Below the pieces are notes generated by a model that was given only the letters and a program-made list of their open reading frames with translations, ran no database searches and was not told where the DNA came from. Position numbers and translations under genes: made by a program. A stretch of DNA of 55,000 nt from Sphaeroforma sirkka (Eukaryota > Opisthokonta > Ichthyosporea > Ichthyophonida), in contig LUCW03001762.1 of the NCBI GenBank assembly GCA_001586965.3, forward strand, positions 1-55,000. Reading direction: 5' to 3'. Of the stretch, positions 1-10,440 are shown in pieces; position 1 is the first letter of the stretch, and every line of letters starts with the position of its first letter.

Positions 1-700
1 CTATCTAATCGATAACAAGAGAAAGGAAATAGACACCATCTTGGCACTAGCAGCCCGTAGCACTGAGGAGCATGAGCCTCGTGAACACTTAGAACCAAGC
101 TTTTTATAAAGCAGCTAGGTAACGCGCAGGCTGAGGTCGATTTCTCTACTAATGAGAGTACAGTGGAGACACTGAAGGCCTTCGACCAACTTAAGGAGTC
201 TGCCAGCCTTAGGGATAAGCAGATGATGAATGCCCTTTATTCATTTCTGTGAGCCAGGTGAATGGCGAACTATCTTGAAGCTCATGAGCCCAACTGGAAA
301 GCCCTACCCTGGCACCAGTTGCGTGATAATATACTTAACACCTTTTTTTTGAAGATGCACGTGACCGTGAACTTCTAGAGTCTCGCAAGTTCTTTTGCGA
401 ACGATACCACTATTCGAGGTGCTCTAGCTCATATGACACATATGAATACTGGATGGGTGGTCGTACCTATACTGGCGAATATTTATTAATTTGTCAGATG
501 ATGGAGACTCTGGGAGCTAACCTCTTTAAGAAAGTCAATGATGACATCATCGCCTATGGTGATTTATGATCTATGCCTTGGTCTGTCTTTGAGAAGATAG
601 TACACAAGCATACCAATTCCTCTACTAGAGTACTTAGTACCACGAGCTACACCCAGCCCACACTAAGCGAAACGCAGTAGAGACTAATACTGCGCGTAGT
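1..700 (+). pseudogene. gag remnant of copy 1
   Basis: Translation starting at base 2 begins YLIDNKRKEID and matches the intact gag of copy 2 from about base 8326. It then hits a stop near 108 and several frame changes (extra or missing bases near 110, 230, 350 and 390). No start codon lies in the window because the left edge cuts the gene. The product would be the structural capsid-like polyprotein of the retroelement. Confidence 0.8.
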
Positions 701-770
701 ACTAAGAAACCTCGCACTACTGGAGGGGGGGTACTGGCTCTACTTCACCGAACCGAAAGGTGATAAGAAG

Positions 771-992
771 GTGAGAGCGCCTTGCAAGAAGTGTGGTTAC
801 AACCTCACAAAACGTAATGGCAAGTGGAATGGTAGACACGACCCTGTTAAGTGTGCACCAGGCAAGCCAGATTTTGGACACTATATGAAAGAGTGTGCTA
901 CTTGCAAGGGTACTAACGGTTGGCACAAAGAGGATTGCAAGGACTTACCAGACGTCCAGTTAAGCACTGACAGTACCATATGTGCGCACTAG
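771..992 (+). pseudogene. gag zinc-binding region of copy 1
   Basis: The segment carries two Cys/His sets: CKKC followed by H-x4-C, then CATC followed by H-x3-C (WHKEDC). The long spacing in the first set is unlike the compact retroviral CCHC knuckle (C-x2-C-x4-H-x4-C). The same array is present at 9690-9889 in copy 2, so it belongs to the element. By analogy with other gag proteins it probably binds element RNA; that role is inferred from position at the end of gag. Confidence 0.7.
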
Positions 993-1068
993 AGCAAGAT
1001 TATGAGAAAATGTTCAATAAAAATCTATACCAAAGGAGATGAACGTATCTTTCAAACAGTTTTCGTAA

Positions 1069-1579
1069 ATGGAGAAAAAAGTTATGGCACTATTTGATCC
1101 AGGGCTGAAGTCTCTGCTATCTCTCATGCCGAGTAGCCTACGCTACAGATATGGCTGTCCATAACGAAACAACTGATTTAATCTTGGGAAATGGCAAAGT
1201 TACTACTTGCGAACAAGCCATTGACTATGCACACATAATGCTGTCAGATAGAAGAGAAGTGAAGACTCACCTAATCGTTACTGACATGTCTCAGAAATAC
1301 GATTTAATTATAGGTATGACTGATCTTCTCAGTTTAGGTATAACACTCACTGGTCTGCCTAATGGGCTAGACCCGAATAAAGATCAGTCAGATGATAATA
1401 TGTTAAAGATACCTAAACCTCCGGAAGGTGAAGCAAAGGATATGATTCCGCACTTCACCGATATAATTATGGACTTAATTATACAAAACAGGAAGATTGC
1501 AATAACTGACTGGTGTATGTTTAAGTTCTCTAATGGGTACGTTAGACTTGACTTAACAAACGTCGACTTTCTAAGTTAA
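1069..1579 (+). pseudogene. retropepsin-like protease region and pol N-terminus, copy 1
   Basis: Near 1084-1110 the translation reads MALFDPGLKS, where a retropepsin would have the D-[TS]-G active site. About 60 codons later the open frame from 1151 has DLIIGMTDLLSLG, the usual flap/hydrophobic C-terminal motif of gypsy proteases (consensus like DLIIGMDWL). The Thr/Ser of the active triad is replaced by Pro and the frame is interrupted near 1110-1150, so the protease is probably inactive. The open frame stops at 1579, just before the RT domain. Confidence 0.6.
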
Positions 1580-1591
1580 AGTGTCCTTCAC

Positions 1592-2960
1592 ATAACTACG
1601 TGAGTTGGAGACACAAAGACGTTGTCAAAACCCAAATCGAAGATTGGTTAAAACAGGGTCTAATTGAAATCAATTATGATGCAACCCCAGTTAACTTAGC
1701 TCTCTTAGCGGTCGATCAATATAAATCTGATGGAACGTTTAGTAAAACAAGAGTAGTACTAGACCTGTCGCCAATCAACAAACTAATTCCGCAACATAGT
1801 TTTCCCTTACCTAAGATAAGCGAGATACTACGCAAAATGGAGGGTGCGACTATCTTTCCAAGATAGACTTAAAAGCTGCATTCCATCAACTACAGATATA
1901 TGAGCCTCATAGGAAATACTTTTCCTTTACTTGGCAAGGTAAGAAGTACCAGTTTAAAGGTGCACCTGAAGGCTTACACATGTTACCTTCTTTCTTCCAA
2001 CAAGTTATGATGGAACTATTTGCGGACCTGTCGTATAACGTATCAGTCTATTTAGATGATATAGTTATCTTTACAAAGACAGCACATGAACATGCTAAAC
2101 TCGTTAAAGAAGTCTTAAAGCGACTTAATCATGCTAAACTTAAGATTAACGAAGACAAGTGTTCTTTTGCTAAAGATACTATACACTTACTTGGCTACAA
2201 AGTATCTGCAGCAGGGGTAGAAATTGATCCTGGCAAGAAACAGTTTCTGTTGGATTTATCAACACCAATTACTGGAAGAGATGTGAACTCTGTGTGTGGG
2301 TTTGTTAACTTCTTCTCGGATTCGGTACCGCATCTTTCTCATTACTTAAAGCCTTTCAGTCACCTACGGCTGCACAAAGGACCTTGGGAAAGCTTTGACT
2401 AAAGAATGTGATGATGCATTTAAACTAGTCAAAAGTAAAGTAATGGACGCACCCATCATGCAGTACCCTGTGGATGGTGTCCCATTCCAAGTAGCAACCG
2501 ACGCTTCAGATCGAGCGGTAGGTGGAGTGCTTTTACCAAACGATAAATGGTAAACCGCGCTACATACAATTCTTTTAGCAAGAGTTATAATAAGAGTCAA
2601 CGGAATTACCCCTACCGTTAAACAAGAGCTCCTTGCTATAGTTACTGCGCTAAGACAGTTTAAAGACTACCTTTATGGAAGTTACTTTACTGTCGCCTGT
2701 GATCAAAAGTCTTTAACATACTTAAAAGATATGAACCCTGATTCACAGTTGGTGAGCCGCTGGCATGACATTATTGCCAAGTTCGCTTTTAATATAACAC
2801 ACATTCCAGGAATACATAACCATCTTCCTGACATGCTCTCTCGACTTGTGCCCGACTACCAGAAAACAGTCAAAGAGTTATTAGCAACCGATTGGATGCT
2901 AAATAAGAAATGGTTTAACCTCGCTCAATCACGATGGGGTCCATTTACTGTTGATATGTT
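1592..2960 (+). pseudogene. reverse transcriptase and RNase H, copy 1
   Basis: RT begins around VKTQIEDWLKQGLIEI and has RVVLDLSPINK (fingers), DLKAAFHQLQI (palm, first Asp), GAPEGLH, and the catalytic YLDDIVIF at about 2049-2072. LLGYKVSAAGV follows, then the connection domain and RNase H with ATDASDRAVGGVL, KQELLAI and ACDQKSLTYL holding the acidic residues. Frames change near 1866 (IFPR* where the sibling copy continues into DLKAAF), near 2396 and between 2530 and 2640. The domain would copy element RNA into DNA and degrade the RNA strand. It is non-functional here because of the frameshifts. Confidence 0.88.
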
Positions 2961-3270
2961 CGCCGCAGAACATAACAAACAGGTTTCTGAATATAGGTCG
3001 TTGACTCATCCTAAAGGTGATGCATTTCAGCTTGACTTATCAAAGCATAATGCGTGGGCTAACCCACCTTGTCAACTTATCGCACAGTTGTTAAATTATG
3101 TTAATATTACTAAATCTACCATTACGCTGTGTTGTCCCTTACGTAACTCCGACCCATGGATACGTGATTTAATTAATATGATTCAAGACGAACCTATTTA
3201 TGTCGACCGTGAAACCGACACGTTCTTGTATCAGGGATCCTATTCTATTAAGAAGACGCCTTGGAAACAC
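2925..3270 (+). pseudogene. DIRS-type methyltransferase-like (Dam-like) domain in pol, copy 1
   Basis: Directly after RNase H the open frame reads WGPFTVDMFAAEHNKQ, then a motif around GDAFQLDLS, then NAWANPPCQLI and TLCCPLRNSDPW. This resembles the DNA N6-adenine-methyltransferase-like domain after RNase H in DIRS-type retroelements (pattern DLFAS..N.Q..., DAFS.DW, PPF.LI, P.W...PW). The NPPC/NPPW here is comparable to the [ND]PP[YFW] catalytic motif of adenine methyltransferases. Copy 2 has the same domain at 11560-11880. Whether it is enzymatic is unknown. Confidence 0.6.
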
Positions 3271-3308
3271 ACCATTGTTTGTCGCATCGGTCCTGCAGGT
3301 ACCACTAA

Positions 3309-4743
3309 GTGGAAACCTCAACCGAATTCTTAGCTAAACTAGAGGAGTCCAAAGAGTTTGAACAAAAGCTCAAGACTCGTACAACACATGCACCCAACAA
3401 GATTGCAGTCGAGGTAATGCCGATTGAAACGGCATTAGATCGTAAAAACATGGAACTAGCTAAGGCCATGGATCAAAGACTCAAAACTCTAAGAGAACCT
3501 GAAGCTCGCACTCGACTACTTAAAGCGCTGCTTAAAGAACAGCCAGGAGTTGCGAAACAACTGAAGAAGATACTTCAACAATCCAATGTTGTCAATTATG
3601 TATCTCAGGAGTCTACCCCTCCTGATACTGAGGTTGCCCTTTCCAACAGGACTATGGTTCATCCAGCCAGCGTTACGCAGAATCTGACTGACTTAGAGGA
3701 GCTCGAAAGTAGAGTTAAAATTATACATAATTTAACGCATCGAGCATATGAGCATACTTATAAAATGGCTATTCGTGCAGGGCTTGATCACCCGGCGCTG
3801 AAAGAAACCATACGTGAAGTATACCGACGCTGTACTGATTGTGAAAAGAACCAGATCAAGCGATACGGTTGGGCACCCCTAAAAAGTGTGACAGAAGACC
3901 AACCGATGCGCCGAGTCATAGTCGATTTGGTTAAACTCCCCGCGATCCAAGCATACTGGCGATGTATATATCTGTCATTTCTTATGTGGCTTCGGGCTAT
4001 AACTTGCTTCTATGCAATACCGAACAAACGTCCACAAACAGTGGCAGAATTATGCTATCACGTCTTTAATGACTTCGGTTTCCCCGAGTACTATGTTCTG
4101 ATAACGGTAGTGAGTTTTGTACCGACGTAATGGAGGCACTTATACTCGTATCAGGCATGACCCATAGGCGTGGTGTTCCTTACAAACCTCAAACGCAGGG
4201 TGCAAATGAGACACGTCATAGAGAACTTAAGAAACTCTTGCGTACCGCACTAGACGACGTTGAGGATATGTGGCCTTATCATTTGAAATGGGTTCAGACT
4301 CAAATGAATAACTGCATGAATCCTCAAACTGGAACACTCCCGTTTCACTATTTCTTTGGCCGCTATAGTGAATTACAAGCAACGTTTGATAAAACTGCGC
4401 CCGAGAAACACGCTACCCCGTGGCTACAAAAGATCGAGCATATGCAGAACGTTGTTTACCCCTGTTTACTGAGCACAAGAATCGCGTCCTACTTAAAGCG
4501 TATGACCGATGGAATAACACTAAGAACATTGTTCAGTTCAAAGTCGGCGATTACGTTAACATTATAAATCGAAACGCCAACGTTACCGAACTCTCTTCTA
4601 AGACGATAGGACCTTTTGTTATTTCCTACCATGATGAGAAGAGTGATACTTACGAAGTGAATAACATTGATGGTACTAGCGCAACCAATCTAGGCACTCA
4701 CCGTATCCCTACCTCCGAACTCTCATTTCGCTCGCTCATTTGA
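3309..4743 (+). pseudogene. integrase with GPF module, copy 1
   Basis: The N-terminal zinc site reads THRAYEHT..., then RRCTDCEKNQ (HHCC). The core has VIVDLVKLP (first Asp), a damaged second Asp region near 4090-4115, and GANETRHRELKK (Glu). The C-terminal module around 4540-4720 has KVGDYVNI and TIGPFVISY (GPY/F). The N-terminal 130 residues are charged and helical-looking and may be an element-specific spacer. Frame breaks occur near 4110-4130 and 4480. The protein would insert element cDNA; this copy is broken. Confidence 0.85.
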
Positions 4744-4759
4744 TTCTGATGTACCAGTT

Positions 4760-5193
4760 ATGGAGTCACAAGTCAAAGATATAATTGACAAAACATCCGA
4801 AGACGGTTACACTTACTACAAGACCCGTTTCATGGATGGGACAGTAGCTTGGCTAACCTCCGATGCATTTCGTGAATCTCGCGACTTTTTCTTCGTATCT
4901 TTAATAAGAAATGGAATAAGCGTTTACATAAGAACACACGAGATAAACGAAAAGGGTTTCCTCAGGTGACTACAAACCCTGACGGATCTGAAATTCCCTA
5001 TTTGCCACCTACTTCCTACGTGACTAAACTTTCTGATCTGCTTACCAACAGTGCAGAAAATTGTTCAAACTTACTTACTAATGAAGAACAGCCTTTGGCT
5101 ATTACTTTACCAAATAATAAACGTAAGGCGCCTACATCGGAAATGGTTACTGGACCAAATACTAAACGACATAGAGTACAACATGAGTCTTGA
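4760..5193 (+). pseudogene. pol C-terminal tail with chromodomain-like segment, copy 1
   Basis: The segment reads VKDIIDKTSEDGYTYY, then TRFMDGTVAWLTSDAF, resembling a chromodomain fold (aromatic residues, then a W near the end) as found at the integrase C-terminus of chromoviruses. A Lys/Arg-rich tail follows (NNKRKAP, GPNTKRHR) and ends at 5193. A frame change lies near 4885-4960. If it is a chromodomain it would steer integration to particular chromatin; this is inference from position and weak similarity. Confidence 0.45.
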
Positions 5194-5310
5194 ACTCGTA
5201 CATATAGGCACATACTTACTCGATAAATCATGACCGAAACCGTTTTACTTTGGTTTTCGCTTTACCAACTAGATCGTATCTTAACGTACGTTCGTAGTTC
5301 TAAAAGCTAC

Positions 5311-5320
5311 TGGGGGGCTA
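5311..5320 (+). other. polypurine-tract-like site before 3' LTR
   Basis: A run of six G immediately precedes the TGTA start of the LTR, the expected place for the plus-strand primer of an LTR element. Confidence 0.5.
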
Positions 5321-5922
5321 TGTAGAAATACGGCCTCCGGTCAGTCTAAAATATCAAGATCAATTGAGATAATACATTGGTTTTATTTGTATTTTAAATA
5401 ATTTAGTACAAGCTCTTTTTTTTCCAATATTTCCAAAGTGTTCTAAATTCACTTTGATGGCTCCAATAGCCTGAGTATTCGGTATGACTCACTCATCTAC
5501 TTAGACCTATTTGAGACATTAGTAGATGTAGGATATTATAAACTAAATTTTATAATATCCGAACTACTACTTATAGATTTTGGTCCTCCCGCCAATCTCC
5601 AAAATCCAATAAGTCTTTTTTCTTTTTTTAACTTTTCTTCAGATGGAACTTTATTTATATCAGCTAATGTATTAACGTGACTTACGTTATTATGTCTATT
5701 TACAAATTAGGCAAGTGGTCATGAACACTTAGTACTTCTAGTGAAAATTATTCAATAAAGAACAGCTAGAGGTACGCCCTGTGTGATCGAGGATATTTAG
5801 GCTCTTAACAAGAGGCAGTCCCGATCATTCTTACACAAGCTACCACTGCTAAATCCTAACTGACTAAATTGTATTTTAGTTTAATATAGTTTGAAACCTA
5901 GTAATTTCCATCGAAGTTTACA
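5321..5922 (+). repeat. 3' LTR of copy 1
   Basis: It starts TGTAGAAATACGG and ends GAAGTTTACA, so the ends are TGTA...TACA. It is nearly identical over its whole length to the solo LTR at 9005-9599, which defines both boundaries exactly. Confidence 0.92.
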
Positions 5923-7152
5923 GTGGACAGTAAATTCCCGTTTGAAGCTTGGGCCAAGTGAGTCGACAATAGAAGATATGCGCTGAGTCAATTCGGGCCG
6001 GTGTTGACAAAACACTGTTACTATCGAATGTTCCATATATTCGCTTGCTGACCTACTAAGTAGAGTACCCACCTCTGTGGTACGGATCGGGTCTGCGTTG
6101 TGTAGTGCCGCGGAATGGGTTAGTGTAAAGTATGAAATACCGAGAAGGACTAGGTTATTCGTCATAATCCGGTCGAGGAGCGAGGATGGAGCTAAGCCAA
6201 TGCCGCATCAGACCACAGATGAATTTGGTATGTGTTGGCTGGTTTGGATCGGAAGTATCATAGGCGGAACCAACAAGCGCGATGATTTGCTTTGAACCGA
6301 AATTTGGAAGTAGTACTTCAACAGCGTGATTAGCCGGGGGTATGGGGAACATCTGTTGATGTGTCAGGGACGGGTGAGAGGTACGGTGGTTCTTCAGCAT
6401 GCTGGGAAAAAAAAGACCCAAGGTGTTCGTAGAGGGTCCAGATACCGTGGAAGTCGTTGCACTCCTGTAATTGCTGAAGGAGGTCAGGGCCAATGGGCGA
6501 CAGTTTTGGACCTACCATGATGCGTCGAATCAGTTGTTGGATGCAGGTAAAGTGGCTGGTAGTGAACTTGTGGCTACCGGGGCAGACAGGGCAGAGACAG
6601 CCGTCGGTGCGGTAGTCGAGCAATGTGAACATGTACGTATTCGTTACAATCATAGCACAGAGCCGTATTGGTGTGTCTGGCTGTGTCTTGGTTTGAGGTT
6701 GGCGGCATTCCTATAACCAGTTGGTAGTAGTATTGGCGCCGGGCCATTGCCGCGATCTCCTTGTTGGACCAACGTTTTGTTGAGTTTTTCCTGATGTCGT
6801 CACAGCGTTGACGGAGGGCTACATGGTCGGGTGTACGCCCGCCCGTGTTTTTGTGTACAGTTTTCAGGTGAGCATAGATACTGTATGGGAAGCGCAGTGA
6901 TGGTTTGTCGTTGGCCCAGGCGGGTTGCGTCAGAGGGGTAAGTGGATTTGTGCTGGCCATTGAGTCGAGTTGTATTCCCAGGCAACCTCCGAGGTAGTCC
7001 GCAAATGGTCGCGCCGGGAGGAGACCGTAAAAGTGAAGTAAGTTTATTTGATGTTTGGGAAACTGAGGGTATTTAGTGCCCGTGATGAGGGCTGCTACTT
7101 GGATGAGTACTGAGTTAAAGCGCTCGAACAGGGGTCCAACGCATTCTTCCAT
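5923..7152 (-). pseudogene. unidentified minus-strand gene, frameshifted and interrupted by an LTR
   Basis: Open segments run in succession on the minus strand: 7152 to about 6640 (starts MEECVGPLFERFNS, includes HFYGLLPARPFADYLGG and KRWSNKEIAAMARRQYYY), about 6650 to 6430 (CLCPVCPGSHKFTTSHFTC, a possible Cys/His site, then GPDLLQQLQECNDFHGIWTLYEHLG), 6493 to 6155, and 6165 to 5923. They lie in different frames but join almost end to end, as expected for one gene with several frameshifts. The last segment runs into the LTR at 5922, so the element inserted into it. No family is recognised. It could be host or belong to another mobile element. Confidence 0.45.
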
Positions 7153-7260
7153 ATAGGTGAAGCCCAGGCAATAATGTGGCTATACTACCCTAAAAGTAAG
7201 CTACATACTAGTTACTATACCTAGACCTAAGTATTTTTTTCCTGCTCTTGAGCTATTGCT

Positions 7261-7824
7261 ATGGCTAAAGGAAATTCTAAAGGCAAGTGACCCGTCAGCT
7301 CTAAGCCTGCTAAGCCTGCTAAGGTTCATGAGGTTACTGTGGACACTGGTCCGACTGGTACTGAGCCTGTCGTTGAAGCTGTAGAGGACGCCGTTTCTGA
7401 GCTTGGTTCTGATGAAAATTCTGAGGATGACTCGTCGGATCCCAAAGCCTTGGAAGAGAAGGTCTCAACTGCCGTGGAAAGGCTCGCCAGCGTCCCTGTA
7501 TCTCCTAGTAGTGCAGCCCAGGGCATCAGCTCGCCATCTGACCGCGAAAAGTCAGATATTGGAAAGGCTATATCTCCTGAACAAGTGGAGAAATCGTCTC
7601 GAGATCGACGGTTTATCACAACTGAAAGTCAGCCCAATCCACCTATCAACAAAGATGACGGCGTTCCATTTCGTGAAATTTCATTGCATGCGTCGCCACT
7701 GAATTCCTCGCCACCGAATGTTGGGGCGAAAGACGCAAATGTTGGGGACGCCATAATTCGACAACGAGTGGTTGGATCTTCTCAATCGCGACGTCATTTG
7801 AACCGCAAAAAAATGAGCGTTTAA
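7261..7824 (+). pseudogene. leader / N-terminal gag ORF of copy 2
   Basis: ATG at 7261 starts MAKGNSKGK and meets TGA at 7288-7290, then the same frame stays open to the stop at 7822-7824. The protein is low-complexity: Ser, Pro, Asp and Glu rich (GSDENSEDDSSDPKALEEK) with a basic end (SRRHLNRKKMSV). No enzyme domain is visible. It is separated from the main gag frame (from 7988) by 160 bp holding a tRNA-like sequence. It may be the N-terminal part of Gag or an accessory ORF. The early TGA could be a point mutation or a readthrough site. Confidence 0.45.
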
Positions 7825-7904
7825 AGGAGCTAGCCGCTGCCGCAGTTTCTAACCCTTTGATCATATACCAAGTGGCCGATATTCTTCGAATACCAAAAAA
7901 TTAT

Positions 7905-7983
7905 ATATCCCAAGCTGGGGTTCGAACCTGAGGCTCTCTGGTTTACCAGCCAACAGGGTTAGCACTGAGCCAGTTACCGCTGG
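7905..7983 (-). other. degenerate tRNA-like sequence (tRNA-Thr-like) in gag leader
   Basis: On the minus strand an A-box-like TGGCTCAGTGC is followed by a possible anticodon arm around GGT and a B-box-like GGTTCGAACCC, then a T6 run after the 3' end. The T-stem and acceptor stem pair poorly by hand and the D-arm lacks its 3' strand, so it is not a functional tRNA as read. It lies between two gag ORFs and could be a captured primer-tRNA copy or a coincidental SINE-like fragment. Confidence 0.3.
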
Positions 7984-7987
7984 TGAA

Positions 7988-9004
7988 GTGGGTACAACCT
8001 CAAGATTTAATCTCTATAGCTCGGAAGCTACAATCGACCACCCTCTCGAGAAACCTAACCCTATCAGAGGCTATGATCGCATGGAGATCAATGAGGCCTA
8101 CCACCATCATAACATTGATCCTCATTTATCATCTAACCCTGGTAATCACGACATTGGTAATCGTTATACCAGTACCTCACTAGAGAGTATTCACTCTAGC
8201 ACTGAAGACGAGGAAGTGAGAACCAGACAACAACGTCTCAGGCTATTACGTTCTGGTATGCAAGTCCTTGAGGACCGTCTATTGAATGACTCTGACCTTG
8301 ACGATAAGAAAGCGGATAACATTCGCTATCTAATCGATAACAAGAGAAAAGAGATAGACTCCATCTTGGCATTATCAGCCCGTAGTACTGAGCGTGAACC
8401 TCGTGAACGCTTCGAACCAAGCTTTACAAAGCAGCTAGGTAACGCGAAGGCTGAGGTCGATTTCTCTACTAATGAGAGTACAGTGGAGACACTGAAGGCC
8501 TTTGATCAATTTAAGGAGTCTGTCAGCCTTAAGGATAAGCAGATGATGAATGACTTTGTTCATTTCTGTGAGTCAGAGGAATGGAAAACTATCTTGAAGG
8601 CCTATGAGCCCAACTGGCAAGCCCTACCCTGGCGCCAGTTGCGTGAGAATATACTTAACGCTTTCTTTGAAGATGCACGTGACCGTGAACTTCTAGAGTC
8701 TCGCAAGACCTTTGCGAACGATACTACTATTCGAGGTACTCTGGCTCATATGACACATATGAACACTCGGATGGGAGGTCGTACCTATACTGGCGAATAT
8801 TTATCAATTTCTCAGATGATGGAGACTCTGGGGGCTAGCTTATTTAAGAAGGTCAGTGATGATATTATCGCATATGGTGATTTGCGATCTATGCCTTGGT
8901 CTGTATTCGAGAAGATAGTTCAAAAGCATACCAACTCATCTACTAGAGTACTTAGTACCTCAAGCTTTACCCAGCCCGCTAAACGTACCGCGCCAGAGAA
9001 TAAT
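7988..9004 (+). pseudogene. gag (capsid region), copy 2, interrupted by solo LTR
   Basis: Open from ATG at 7988 (MGTTSRFNLYSS) through about 339 codons to the LTR insertion at 9005. The sequence is helical and charged, with EDEEVRTRQQRLRLLRSGMQ early on and SEEWKTILKAYEPNWQALPW and FFEDARDRELLESRKTFAND in the middle, as for a capsid-like gag core. It has no stop up to the insertion and is the best-preserved gag in the window. After the insertion, gag resumes at about 9604 with the zinc-binding part. It would assemble the particle that houses reverse transcription. Confidence 0.75.
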
Positions 9005-9599
9005 TGTAGAAATACGGTCTCCGGTCAGTCTAAAATATCAAGATCAATTGAGATAATACATTGGTTTTTATTTGTATTTTAAATAATTTAATACAAGCTC
9101 GTTTTCCAATATTTCCAAAGTGTTCTAAATTCACTTTGATGGCTCCAATAGCCTGAGTATTCGGTATGACTCATCTACTTAGACCTATTTGAGACATTAG
9201 TAGATGTAGGATATTGTAAACTAAATTTTATAATATCCGAACTACTACTTGTAGATTTTGGTCCTCCCGCCAATCTCCAAAATCCAATAAGTCTTTTTCT
9301 TTTTTTAACTTTTCTTCAGATGGAACTTTATTTATAACAGCTAATGTATTAACGTGACTTACGCTATTATGTCTATTTACAAATTAGGCAAGTGGTCATG
9401 AACACTTAGTACTTCTAGTGAAAATTATTCAATAAAGAACAGCTAGAGGTACGCCCTGTGTGATCGAGGATATTTAGGCTCTTAACAAGAGGCAGTCCCG
9501 ATCATTCTTACACAAGCTACCACTGCTAAATCCTAACTGACTAAATTGTATTTTAGTTTAATATAGTTTGAAACCTAGTAATTTCCATCGAAGTTTACA
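9005..9599 (+). repeat. solo LTR inserted in gag of copy 2, with TAAT target duplication
   Basis: The 595-bp LTR starts TGTAGAAATACGG and ends GTTTACA, nearly identical to 5321-5922. TAAT at 9001-9004 is repeated at 9600-9603. Copy 1 shows the uninterrupted sequence (ACTAATACTGCG), which confirms the target-site duplication. Only one LTR remains, so the element was lost by LTR-LTR recombination. Confidence 0.93.
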
Positions 9600-9603
9600 T
9601 AAT

Positions 9604-9889
9604 ACTGCGCGTAATACTAAGAAACCTCGCACTACTGCTGGAGGTGGTAAAGGCTCTAATTCTACTGAACCAAAGGGTGAAAGGAAGGAGAGAGCACCTT
9701 GCAAGAAGTGTGGTTACAACCTCACTAAACGTGATGGCAAGTGGAATGGTAAACACGACTATGTTAAGTGTGCACCAGGTAAGCCAAACTTTTGGGCACT
9801 ATACGAAAGAGTGTACTACTTGCAAGGGTACTAACGGTTGGCACAAAGATGATTGCAAGGACATGCCGGCCGTCCAAGTTAAGCACTGA
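9604..9889 (+). pseudogene. gag zinc-binding region, copy 2
   Basis: Resumes gag after the solo LTR. It shows CKKC...H-x4-C and CTTC...WHKDDC as in copy 1. A one-base frame change lies near 9790: the first set reads in the frame of 9568-9834 and the second in the frame ending at 9889. Confidence 0.7.
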
Positions 9890-10109
9890 CAGTTCTATAT
9901 GTGTGCACTAGAGCAAGATTATGAGAAAAAGTTCAATAAAATCTATACCAAAGGAGATGGACGTATATTTCGAACCATTTATGTAAATAAAGAAAAAGTT
10001 ATTTAAAACCACAAAGATGATTGCAAGGACATGCCGGACATCCAAGTTAAGCACTGACAGTTCCATATATGTGCACTAGAGCAAGATTATGAGAAAAAGT
10101 TCAATAAAA
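9842..10109 (+). repeat. 167-bp local duplication at end of gag, copy 2
   Basis: The stretch beginning CACAAAGATGATTGCAAGG occurs at about 9842 and again at about 10009. The second copy is cut off near 10109 where unrelated sequence begins. Copy 1 has it once. Confidence 0.75.
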
Positions 10110-10440
10110 AGTATTTTAAAGTGTTTTAAGTTTTAAGTGAATAGTTGTGATTTATTTGATTCGAGTCCCTGCTTTTATATGCATTGGACTCGTAATCTTT
10201 GATCCATTAAAAAACACCTCTTAAGGTGAAAAAGGTTCTCACTTAACCTATGATCCAATCCAAAGGCAGTGTCGCCACGTCTTCAACTGATCGTGGCCTC
10301 TATTGTAATCTTTGGCCTTATACGTTTAGATTGTACTCCTCCGATATTTAGGGATGCCCTTATTCCCATCAGAGATTTTCTACAATGATGTTTCCGTACT
10401 CCCGGCACTTCGGCACCGAGATTAATTTACATCTGTAAAA
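10110..10440 (+). other. unrelated 330-bp filler replacing protease and RT N-terminus in copy 2
   Basis: Copy 1 has about 770 bp of protease and RT coding sequence here. Copy 2 has sequence with no match elsewhere in the window. Element homology resumes at 10441 (TTTTCCCTTACC). It may be a deletion with filler or the remains of another insertion. Confidence 0.6.

Larger units (their letters stand above)
1..5922 (+). mobile_element. Ty3/gypsy LTR retrotransposon, copy 1 (5' end outside window)
   Basis: Order seen: gag remnant, Cys/His zinc-binding region, degenerate retropepsin, reverse transcriptase with YLDD, RNase H, a DIRS-type methyltransferase-like domain, HHCC/DDE integrase with GPF module, a chromodomain-like tail, and a 3' LTR. 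The order RT-RNase H-integrase is that of Ty3/gypsy. The reading frame is broken in gag, near 1580, 1866, 2396, 2540-2640, 4110 and 4480, so the copy is dead. It is about 90% similar by eye to copy 2 (7261-14246), with its first base aligning near 8326. The 3' LTR ends at 5922 inside an unrelated minus-strand ORF, which marks the insertion boundary. Confidence 0.93.

Noticed and set aside
10145..10205. Second permuted tRNA (GATTCGAGTCC before GGACTCGTAATC)
   Set aside because: T-stem has a mismatch at the closing pair, no A box, no acceptor pairing; treated as chance.
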